DNA of 64,000 bases. It comes from Hirsutella rhossiliensis (Eukaryota; Ascomycota; Sordariomycetes; Hypocreales; Ophiocordycipitaceae). Positions 11,438 through 21,548 of the stretch are shown here, piece after piece. The notes under the pieces were generated by a model. It did no database searches. It had not been told where the DNA came from and was given only the letters and a program-made list of their open reading frames with translations. The stretch covers positions 1,550,001-1,614,000 of the forward strand of contig NW_025408673.1 in NCBI RefSeq assembly GCF_020360975.1, in the 5' to 3' direction. Position numbers and translations under genes: made by a program. Position 1 is the stretch's first letter. Each line of letters opens with the position of its first letter.

Positions 11438-13016
11438 TCACATGACAAACAGCAGATTCGTGTCTGCAGAGCACTCATGTCAGCGCGTGCCCATCCACCT
11501 CGAAAGCATCGATGCTGCACTTACCAAGCGGATGACTGCATGAAAGCTGCGGCTTCTGCGTATACTTTGTCGCAAGCACGTCGCGGATGCTGTTGAGCAG
11601 CTCCACATAACTCTGCTTGGGATTTTGCTTGATGGCCGTGATAAAGGCCCAGGACATGGCGCCCGTTGCCTGAGATTCGATGGTCGCGTCGGCGCTGCAA
11701 CGGGGAGGGAAGAAGAAAAAGATGGCACGTCAACACAAGAACCCAACACCGGTTACCATGGGCGAGAGCGATGGGCGGATACTTACGAGGTTTGATCGTC
11801 TCTGCTCCCGGACCACATGATGACGTCGGCGGGCGACGTGCGTGTGTCTTTTGTCTTTTTGTTGGCGCTGTCGCCCTTGTAGGCCGACTTGGCGAAGCCG
11901 AAGATGGAGCTTGCGACGCCACCGAGGTCGCCCCTGGCGTAGGATCCCAGGGCGCTGAGCAGACCCTGGCCGGCCTCCTTGGCCAGGTTGGGCTCCTTGA
12001 GGACGCCCTTTGTGGAGTAGACGTATGGCAGGTCCATGGCCGTGGCCGAGTGGCAAGAGTCGAAAATGGCCGTTAGCCGGACACCCGGGCGGAGGGGCTT
12101 GACGACGAGAGCGTGGATGTCGTCGTCGACAATGTGGCCGTTTTGCTGGTGGTCGACAGGGTATATGACTTCGTCGAAGCCGTCGTCTTCGTCGCCGTCC
12201 AAGTCTTCGGTTTGGCCGCCGTGGCCTGCGAGTGTGTGAGCATGGGGGGGCTAGAAACATAATCATGACAGCATGTGACATGAGCAGCTAAAACAACATA
12301 CCTGAATAGTGAAGGAAGAGGGCGTCGTTGGGCTGGGCGTCCTTGACAAGCCACTGCATGGCGCGAATCATGTTGTCCTTGGTCGGGCGCATGACGGGGT
12401 TGGACTGGTCGTCGGTGAGGATGACCATGTCCTCGCGCTTGTAGTTGTAGCGCTCGCATAAGAAGTTTGAGACGTTGTGGACGTCGTTTATGCAGCCACG
12501 CAGCTCTCCCTTCTGGCCAAAGTAGTTGATGCCGATGAGCAGGGCCTTGCGACGGCCCGAGCAGTTTGAGTACTGAAAGGTATAGCCCTGAGGCGCGCCA
12601 TGGCCGAACGCCTGTGGTGCCGTGGGCGGGGGAGGCCCGGACCTGGCGTGGTAGGCGTAGCCGCCGCCTTGCATTGGGTAGCCGTAGGCATCAAGCCCCG
12701 GCGGGGGCGGGCGCTGAGGAGGCGGGCGCTGGTACGCGTTGCCGCCGGGGTTGCCGCCGGGGGTCCAGTTGGGGCGCGGACCGGGGGGAGGAGGGCCATA
12801 GCCGCCGGGGCCTGGGCCATGGTTGCCGCCGTAACCAGGGGGGGGTGGGCCGTAGTTGCCGCCGTAGCCCGGAGGAGGCGGACCGGGGGGGCCTGAAGGG
12901 CCGGGGCCGTAGTTGCCGTATCCATAGCCGGGGCCGGGGCCGCCGTTGGAAAAGCCGCCGCCGCCTCCTTGGTGATTTGCGGCCCCGTAATAGCCTTGAC
13001 CGGGGAATCCAGACAT
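11438..13016 (-). CDS. Type I metacaspase with Pro/Gly-rich prodomain
   Basis: Four exons (13016-12302, 12225-11787, 11694-11525, 11463-11438) encode 449 residues. The introns are 76, 92 and 61 bp with GT-AG ends and agreeing phases; the last exon adds only the conserved tail DTNLLFVM. Residues 1-150 form a Pro/Gly/Tyr-rich prodomain. The caspase-like domain starts at [12 protein letters not shown]. The catalytic His is H240 in HYSGHGG, formed across intron 1, and the catalytic Cys is C296 in IFDSCHSAT. This Ca-dependent Arg/Lys-specific cysteine protease family acts in fungal cell death and protein quality control. Open frame continues upstream of [10 protein letters not shown] but only to a TTG codon, so 13016 is the start. 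Confidence 0.95.
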
Positions 13017-13345
13017 GGCGGGGGGAGAAGAGCGAGACGAAACCGAGGGCGGGGTAAGTCCAAGGACGGATGGAGCTGGAGAGACGGTGAGAGTCAAGGT
13101 CGCAGACTATCGCAGGCGGATCGAGCGAAAATCGAGGGACGAGTTGTTGTAGGAGTCGAAAGCGGAAGAGAGAGGCAGTCGAGACAAGGCGGAGGACGAC
13201 GAGGAGGAGGCTGAGCGAGGCGTGACGTCAGCGCCAAGCGTTGTGTTGGCGCAGGCGCGAGGACGGAAACAAAGGCCGAATGCGGAGGGTCAACGGTGGC
13301 GGAGGTCAAAGGCGCGAGAGTAACAATGTGGTTGCGCGCGATGTC

Positions 13346-13372
13346 TCGTCGTCGTCGTCGTCGTCGTCGTCG
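13346..13372. repeat. (TCG)9 microsatellite
   Basis: Nine uninterrupted TCG triplets lie about 330 bp upstream of the metacaspase start codon, outside any supported gene. Confidence 0.95.
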
Positions 13373-13704
13373 CCGGAATGGAGGAGTCGGCGTTGGTCGA
13401 GAAATCGATTAGGCGAGAGGGGAGGTGGTGGAAGGAGCCAGAGAGGCGGGCCGCCGAGTCCCGAGATTCCGCCGCCGCGCTTGGTCCCCGGATGGGGGAG
13501 GTTTGAGTTTTGATGAGTCAGGCCCCCAGCAAGTTCAATACTCTGCTCATTGATGCGCAACTGGTTCCATGTCCTCTATTTCAAGAGATTTTCCCCTTGA
13601 AAATCGATTTGCCAAGTCGCATAGCGAGGCAGTCAAAAGTCGGTCCAAATGCCTCCATCTTATGAATGCAGATCATGTGATCGACAGAGGGGGGTAGCTG
13701 CAAA

Positions 13705-13770
13705 CCCCGCCACTGTTTACAGGCGGGGCACCCCCTGTAGAGCTGAGCGCTAGCGGATACCCCGCCTGTA
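13705..13770. repeat. GC-rich nested inverted repeats (possible MITE remnant)
   Basis: CCCCGCC (13705-13711) pairs with GGCGGGG (13722-13728). The longer arm TACAGGCGGGG (13718-13728) pairs exactly with CCCCGCCTGTA (13760-13770). Three copies of the GGCGGGG motif in alternating orientation resemble terminal parts of a small DNA transposon, but no target-site duplication was established. Confidence 0.6.
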
Positions 13771-14159
13771 GTCCACTGAAGAGCTAGGGACCTAGCTTGT
13801 TAGTCAGCAGAAACATATTTCCAAAGGCTTCAATTTCCACCTCTACGTCCTCCACGACCGCCGCGTCATTCAAAAAGACCGGCACGGAGACTCGAAAGGC
13901 AAACGATGAGTGACAGCTGCCCGCTACGGTGAAATACTCCCACGGCCTACACGGCAATCGTCTGCATACCGATCACCATACTCGACCGCCAGCCCTGACC
14001 ATGACCAATCGATCCAAGAGCTCGAGGTCGAGCATGGTGGCGCTCGAGTTGCTTGCGTCAAGCACATTGGCCTTCACTATGCTGAGCTACATCACGTAGA
14101 ATTGATGCACGGTACAACGGCTTTCTCCACATCACTACCCGAATCTACGGCCGCCGCAC

Positions 14160-14520
14160 TCACTTCTTGGGCTTGAACGAGCCATCACTCGTGTCATGTC
14201 AATCGTCTCTCCCGTCACGACATTGTCAAGCTTGTCATCGGCGCCGTTGGCAGACTTCGTCTTGGAGCCAGTTAGCAGATCATTGAGCCGTGTCTTGACG
14301 GTCCCAGAGTCGCGCCCAGACTTGGCAAATGTCGCCTTCTGAACGAGCCAGGACCTATTCCTTGGCGGCGGTCGTTTCCCTTCCTCCTTGTCGTCTTCGT
14401 GAAATGTGCGCCGGCAAACCAGTCCTTGTCTTGGCCAACCTTGCTCAAGGATTCTGGAGTTCTTGTGTGGCAAGAGCTGGGTCTACAGGGAATGCGCCTT
14501 GATGCTGCCGAGGGCACGGG
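14160..14520 (-). pseudogene. Frame-broken coding relic, family unknown
   Basis: Reading on the minus strand, protein-like sequence jumps between frames. It runs [11 protein letters not shown], then a shift at a T run near 14398, then [18 protein letters not shown] and [20 protein letters not shown], then a second shift near 14190, then SDGSFKPKK and stop at 14160. At least two one-base shifts are needed to join these. The composition and lysine-rich end look like a real protein C-terminus, but I do not recognise the family. It is either a decayed gene or a real gene carrying assembly indels. No upstream exon could be assigned with confidence. Confidence 0.4.
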
Positions 14521-14809
14521 GTTCCCATGCTCTATACGACCTCAAAGGCGCCTACTACATATTCTTTTTTAGACGGGCTACGTTAGAGCTGGGATTGACA
14601 CTGGATAGAATACTCCGCAGCACGGACAAGAGGCATATATCAGAGACGGCATAGGGCGGAGGCGAGATTTTCCCCATTTGTGGATGCGGCTGGACGTCTC
14701 TACAGCTATTCAGCTTGCCACTTCTCCCATAATCGATACAAAGAGATTCATTCTCCAGCGCCAGCTTCCTAATCTCAGCCCTACACTCACGCGCCATCCG
14801 AATCGCCCA

Positions 14810-15988
14810 TCATTCCTGTTCCGTTATAAAAGACGCCTTGGCAAGTGCCTGCGCCTGAATCCTCCAGACGGGCCTCCCCATCCTCACCAGCTCCGGTCCA
14901 AACTCGGCCAGCAGCTCCTCGGCCTTGACATCTTCACCATTCAGCACGTTGGCGTACTCGTCGTCGCTTCCAAACGTCGCCACCCGCCAAACCCTCTTCC
15001 ACCATGCAATAGCCTCGAGAGCCTCCGGCTTGCGGCTCCGCACGTCCGTCGCCACCAGGTAAAACGACGACCGCTTGGCGTGGCCCGCCCAGGGCTTGAA
15101 GAGCCGCACGCGCGAGAACTGGCAGAAGCGCTGCAGGAGACACACCGTGTTCCACCCCTCGGCCCTGTGCAGCAGCACAATCATGGTTCCGCCGAATCGC
15201 ATGTGCTCGAGCCCGAGGGCGAGCTGCGTGCTCGTCAGTCTGCGGGCCTCGCGCGGCTCTCGATAGGGTGCCCGGGCATGAGTCCGGAGCACTTGTCCGT
15301 CGCAGAAGATCAGGTCAAACATCTGGCCCGGCTCGAGCTGTCGGGGCAAGAAGGCGCCGGCCTCAGGATGGTCTTGCGGGATCTGATCAACGCCCATGTC
15401 CGCGGCGAGCATCGTGATGTCCAGGAACTTGGCCTCCACTCGGTCCATCAGCTCGCTTCGCATGCGCACCTCGTGTCCACCATTGTCGACGGGAAGACTA
15501 AAGGCGACAGCTCGGGATCCGGGATTCCGATCCAGCGCCATCTCCAGGAACCCCCCAGGGGCCATGCACATGTCGAGCACCGTGGTCTGCTCCCCAGAGC
15601 CGGGCAGACCCTTCCTCGCGGTGAAGGCCTTGGTTGACCGGTGAAACTCTCTTCCAATCTTCAGCATCAACGTGTGGAAGAACTTGGACGTCTTCTCATT
15701 GGGTTTGTCGGCCGCCTGCCGTTGTCTCTCAAAATACTTGTCTCCCTGCGGGTTGCTCCATCCCTAGGCATCATATCAAATGTCATTATCCAGTCTGTGC
15801 ATGGAGGCACGATGTGACATGTGTCGAGGTGTGGAACCAACTTTTTTCCGGATATCAGAGAGCTCCCGAAACTCTGCAACATTCTCCATCAGATAGGCCC
15901 TGATGATCTGGCCGTTCGAGCCTGCTCTCTTCGGGGCGAGCGGCGGCGCCACGCCTTCGGGCTCTGCGGTGGGCAAGGGGAGGCTCAT
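14810..15988 (-). CDS. FtsJ/RrmJ-type SAM-dependent methyltransferase domain protein
   Basis: Two exons, 15988-15842 and 15763-14810, give 366 residues. The 78-bp intron (GTTGGT...CCTAG) joins RELSDIRKK to GWSNPQGDKYF in phase. The SAM-binding motif is LDMCMAPGGFLEMAL (about 112-126) and the DLIFCDGQVL strand carries the acidic motif. The later strand MIVLLHRAEG has His/Arg where classical FtsJ enzymes carry a catalytic Lys, and FKPWAGHAKRSSFYLVA follows. Fungal FtsJ-like proteins of this size are common but mostly uncharacterised, so a 2'-O-methyltransferase role on RNA is only a guess. Start 15988 (MSLPLPTAEP) was chosen over an open frame reaching further up without a better ATG. Confidence 0.8.
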
Positions 15989-18900
15989 TTCCGTCGAGAT
16001 AGCAGTCTGGTCGTGAGCTTGGGATGAGGGCGAATCTAGTTTGATCGAGTTGGGCGAGTTGATCTGGTCATGTGGTTGAGGACGATGAAAGTGGTGAAAG
16101 GGGTGTGGTGAAATGAAATTGGCTGTAGCACGACGGGTAACTGTCGTTGACAGTGAATATCGGTCACCTGCCCAAGACGTAAACCCCTGCAATGTTCAGT
16201 AGTGAATTGTCCCCCCTCGGACAATTCACAGCGTTTGCTAGCAGTGCCTCGCCGGCATCTGCAACTTCAAGTGTCGATTGCAAACAGGCATGACAATGAG
16301 TGGAGCGTCCAAGTCAATGAACAGCACAAAGAAAACATAATGAGCATATCCAATCTTTCCTAGTTATGCAAGTCTCTTGTTTCAATTGTTCACCCGCTCA
16401 TTGGATCTATCTGATTGACTTTGTGTCAGGACACTTCCGTTCAATGACCCTCCGCAGGGGTGGTTTCGGCACATGTATTGTCCATTGTATCGGCACACAA
16501 GTATTGTCCATTTCAACGACGCCTTCTTGTAGTGAGACGGCTTGAAGAAGGAATCTTGGTATGACGTTACAGGGCATTAACTTCAACCAGAAAGCCGAAC
16601 TAGAGATCCGACCGAGCTTCTATGACACGACCTATCGAGTCTTGCCGATTGCCAGCAAACGGGTGCTACAGCGAGTCACTCCTTTTGAACTCGCTTGCTC
16701 GCGTGCCAGATATCATAATTCTGCATTGAGAGTCGTCAGAGTATCTACGGCCGATGGAAGCATCGCCGAGTCCAAGCTTACCTTCTTCCCTGAACAACTG
16801 GAGGTCGTGGGAATCCAGTCGTACCGGACCCCCTACCTTAGTCTCGGCCCCATTTCGGTTTAGCGACTTATTCCGGTTCGGCAGGCTCATCAAATAGCCA
16901 TGAAACTGCTCACTGAGTCCATACCATGCAGTTCTGATCCCGAGCCTGTGACGCGGGACGGCCATGCCGTAATATTCAACACTGACTTCTGGATAGATGT
17001 CGCACATCGTCCGGTGCACTTCTAGCTCTTGAAAGCCAGTGTACCCACGATCCTACAGTCGATACAAGTCATGGAGGCGTCCGGAATCGCAGGAGTACAG
17101 GTCTGTGACCCGTTGAGTTCAAGAAGCACGGTCGATCGGCCAGCGACTTCATCAACGTCGCTGCAGCAAATACCACAGCATGCATTCCATACATGTACAG
17201 CGTGTCGACACGTTCATAATGAGTTAAAAGGGGGTCCTATCTATTAAACCACCTAAGATGACACCAATTTCCGGGGCCATATCGCCATCAAATCTCTACA
17301 TCAAGTCCGCGGCCAACGTCGAAAGCGACCCCGTGTCGATATAGGAGAGCACAAGAGACATCGATTCCGACATATTGACCAAGCCCCTGGCTCAGCTCCA
17401 GGGGGCAGCCTCAAGATATATATATTACAGGGGAGTCTACTGAGTCTCGGGGATGTCACATAAATAAGACAACTACAGTTAACACTTCTTTCCACGATAA
17501 CTGCCTGAGAAAGCAACTGCAAGCTGTAAGACTCTGTGCCATATGCCGGAATCGAATTCCAGACGAAGCTTCACGTTACGTCTGTACGCAACATCTTGCT
17601 CGGGCTTGTGTCGGTGAGCAGCGGCTCATATGCATGATATGACCATGCGAACTCCTGGATTCTCAAGGAGTTTGTCGTCGTATGATAGATGCAAGCGCGG
17701 GTAGCCCGACGTGTCTTCTGGGGCATGGCAGATACGCGCGAGTGGAGTGCAGAGAGAAATTTGCTACGTGTGAGGACTCAGTTGCAGGCAACAAGCTAGT
17801 CGTAGTACACAAGACAGAAGCTCCTTTTGGGTCGCATGAGATGAGAGAATCAAATATCCTAACTTGAACTTAGCCTCTGATGGCCCCTTTTGAACATCTC
17901 GTTATAGCTTCCCAACAGACATGTCTAGAATTTTGAGTACGAATCGAAAATTACCCTTTCAGCGCAGGGGAAATGCTATGATTCAACGCTCAAAAGCCTC
18001 ACACACGTACTATACACGTTGCTGGTCAGTCCGGGGGGGCAGGATGGATAAGCTGCCGACACTCAGGAACGCCCCAAGCCACAAGGCGGTTGAGTGGGTA
18101 CAGTGGTCTGTCGCAGAGTCGCTGAATGGTCGAGTATGAGTCTAGAGCCGAGTCTCCGCTCAGCTTCTGGGGAAAGACTTCAGTACGAGGGGGGAGGCTC
18201 GTCGAGGCGGCCCGAACGACATTAAACCTTTAACCATTGAGAACAACCCATTACGGCTACAGATTGTAGGACTGTCCAACTCCGCCACACGCCGCCTACG
18301 CAACCAGAAAACCCATGTAACTGCGGTAGCAGCTAACTTCAATTTCGTCATAACTCTTGAAAGTAGCTGAGACTAGGCGACCTTTGACGAATGGGAGGCT
18401 GTAAGTGGCCCTAAGTGACCCTAAAATGAGCTATACATCTCTTCCCGGCTTGTACTAATTGGGTATATCCCAGACGGTATGCATTACAACATCTGGAAGC
18501 CTCATGTTGGAGTCTTTTCGGCTGGCAGTAGTTGACAAAGTGACAACTACGGCCTTTCAAGTTCATCAGCAAAATCGTCGGCCCTTGCCGCCCCCGCGAA
18601 GCGCATACGTATACGGTTAGGCTGGGCTTTTACGATTTAAACGTGCTTGATGTAAGAACTATATAAGAAGCTACCATAACTATAACACGAAAGTACGATC
18701 GGAGCATCTCCGGGAATATGCTAGTTCAGATGCCCACTAGTTTCATTAGTGAACGGCTGCTTCAGTTGATGAGTCATTATGGATGAAGAGCACGATGCTC
18801 TTGAGCTCATGGATATCACCACAATGACCATTCCTTTTCCTACTTCGCACCACTCTTGGTGCTTGTGTCGTGTGCCTAGAAACCTTCGCTTTGGGCTACA

Positions 18901-19870
18901 CGTAATCACCTGCTACTGATTCCAGTACACTTCAACGGCAAGAGAAGTGGCGAAAATGAACCTTCATGCCGCGGGACCGACTGCATGTGAGAAGTGAGAA
19001 CCCAATGAACCATAGAGCCCCGGGACGGGTGGCCGCGCGTACTGCGGTTCATCACTCGGGTCCGCGGGCGCGGAACAGGGAAGCATCAGGGCTTCGTTAT
19101 CGACATGACGACGCTCCTTGGTAGCACCTGACGTATCCGGGTGTAGTTGGAAGACGGTGCCCGGGGGGGTGGCGCGTGGCCGCGTTGTCTCACTCGCGGC
19201 CCCCCTTTTCACGTGGGCTCCGAGTATCCGGGTCGGGGCCGTTGCAGGCACGTCGATTGGGCTTCCTGTGCCTTGTAGCCGAGGGATGGCCACGCAACCG
19301 TGCGCCAAAGGTGCAAAGCTCAGCTGAAAGTGCGAATAAGCAAGTAAAGGGGGAAGGAGGGCTTGTACATGAGGTGGCAGTCGAGATTGCCAACTACGAA
19401 CAGAGGCGGAGACAAAAATATGTAGTAGGTTGTTCAAGGAAGATACACGCTGCTCATCTGCCGGTTTGCAGTCTTCCAGATCCCACGTAGACGCAGGGCT
19501 GTATCTACTCTCCACGGTGCCACGCGGAGGATCCAACATATGTGGCGTATATCACACCAAGAAGCATTCTTGTACATGAAATGATAGCAACACTAACAAT
19601 TTCCATCCAGCTTCGTCAACACTATTAATAGAAACTTGTCTCATAGGGGGGGAGAAAACCATTGGGCTTCCAGGACCTGCCTCATTGGGCAATAAGTCCT
19701 GTATGTGTGTACATAATATTACTGCAGATGATTTTTGTCAGAGTAACACTGGTAATCCCTGCTCAGAGGATGCCGGCCATCCGGCTGCTAAGCTTAGCTT
19801 ACTCCCTACGGGTTTTCAACTTGTCACCTTCACAACTTTTTAAGTTGACTGCCCAGCACCGAACCCAACG
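15989..19870. other. Gene-poor stretch, nothing convincing
   Basis: Nearly 3.9 kb with only short open frames on both strands. The most protein-like, 16561-16863 (+), begins at an ATG but has no recognisable features. Composition is visibly more AT-rich than the coding flanks. I found no transposase, repeat array or RNA gene by eye. Confidence 0.5.
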
Positions 19871-21548
19871 ATGGATCTCTCAAGGCCTCATTCTTCTCTT
19901 TCCCAATCCGACCTTGCCGTCAACATGGATCTCTTCCGCAATCCAGACTTCTCTGCCTACGTCAAGAAGCTCATCGACCGCAACCATGTGCCGGGCATCG
20001 CCATTGCCGTCGTGCAGGGCCAGGACGTCGACTCCTTCGCCTTTGGCAAGGCATCGCTAGAGACGTCGCAAGCCTTTACTCCCGAGACGCTCTTCTGCGT
20101 TGGCTCCGCGGCCAAGTCCCTCACAGCGGCCGCTGTTGCCCTGCTGGTGGCCGACAATGAAAACTATCCCCAGGTCCAGTTCACCAGCACCATGGCCAGT
20201 CTCCTGCCCGACGACTTTGTCATGCCGGGAGAGGACCATGCCGACGTTACCGTCGAGGACGTCCTCAGCCACCGGACGGGCATGGCGCCGTAAGTCGGGC
20301 CCTCGTATGCTTTTGTTTGCCTCTGCAAGCAGTGCTCGTGGGACATTGGGCACGAACGGACCTGACTGACCGCCTTTCTGCAGCCACGAGTACTCCATCA
20401 TGGGGCCTAGCGCAAAGCAGCCAGACAATGCGCGATCCATCACGAGGAACCTGCGAAACCTGACATGTGTAACCAAGAACCGAGCCGAGCATGTCTACTG
20501 CAATATGATGTACACTGTCGCCACCCATCTCGTGGAGCACGTCAGCGGAATGTCCTTTGGCGACTTCTTGCAGAAGCACATTTTCGCGCCGCTCAAAATG
20601 GACTCGACCTGCCTCCTCCAAGACAGCGTCTGGGCCAGAGGGCTCGGCCATCGTCTTGCAAGCGGATACTCCTGGGACAGGCCTGGCCAGAAATACAAGA
20701 TGATCCAGTGCAACGACGGCCCCGAGTCCCAGGGCGCCGGGCAAATATACGCGACCGTCGACGACTATCTCAAATGGGTCAAGGCAATGCTTAATCGTGA
20801 AGGTCCAATCACGGACGAAATCTTCAACGAGCTTACCACCAAGCGGATACAGCAAGACCCGGCCGACAACCGGGAGCAGGAGTCTTGTGCATTCTACGCG
20901 CTCGGGTGGCAGGTCCACGAGTACGGCGGCCACAAAATCGTGTCCCACGACGGAGGCGAGCCCGGCTACCAGTGCAACCACTTCTTCATCCCAGACCTCA
21001 AATTTGGAGGCGTCATCTTCAGCAACTCGGACCAGGCAGACACCATTGTGAGCCTGCTCATGTACAAGCTGATCGACGAGCTTGTCCACGCCAGACTCAA
21101 CGGCAAAGTGCAGTACGAGGACGAGAGCGACTCCGAGTCCGAATCCGTCTCGGGATCCGGCTCCGAGGATGAAGAGCACGACGACGACATGGAGGAAGAG
21201 CTGCGTCAGGAGCTCTCCCCCGGCCTGGGCGAGCCGGAGCCGCAGAAGCTGCCGCTCGGCGCTTACACGGGACGATACCAACACCCGGGCTATCACGGCA
21301 TCGAGGTCGAGGACAAGGACGGCGCGCTGTTTGTCGACGGAACCGACCGGTCTTACGGTTTTACTCTCACCATGAAGCACATCTGCAACCAGAACAAGTA
21401 CATCGCCTACGTGAGCCAGGCTTTTGAAGACAGCGAGATCCCCATCAAGGTCGAGTTCCGACTCGACAACAACCGGGCTGTCGCGATTGGCATCCACCTG
21501 GAGGAGCGGATGGACGAGTACATCTGGTTTGATCGTCTGGAGGGCTAA
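19871..21548 (+). CDS. Serine beta-lactamase-like hydrolase (class C/LACTB-type)
   Basis: Two exons, 19871-20289 and 20384-21548, joined across a 94-bp intron (GTAAGT...CTGCAG), give 527 residues. The catalytic set of penicillin-binding-protein-fold hydrolases is present: SxxK as S79-AA-K82 in CVGSAAKSL, YxN as Y178-C-N180, and HDG at 328-330 in the third motif. Fungal members act as esterases, lactonases or transacylases rather than true beta-lactamases. A Ser/Asp/Glu-rich acidic segment at about 386-416 separates the catalytic domain from a C-terminal beta-rich domain. There is no signal peptide, so it is probably cytosolic. A second in-frame ATG at 19925 could be the true start. It is isolated in a gene-poor region with no obvious partner. 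Confidence 0.9.

Larger units (their letters stand above)
13017..14159. other. Upstream region of metacaspase; repeats, no gene
   Basis: The region contains a (TCG)9 run, a set of GC-rich inverted repeats at 13705-13770 and a small palindrome near 13780-13796. I see no supportable coding region. The metacaspase promoter should lie just above 13017. Confidence 0.55.

Noticed and set aside
16561..16863. A 100-residue open frame on the plus strand
   Set aside because: It starts with ATG but has no recognisable features and stands in AT-rich gene-poor DNA; kept only as a possibility.
18395..18430. Two CCCTAA words resembling telomere repeat
   Set aside because: Only two separated copies with other bases between; chance occurrence is likely.
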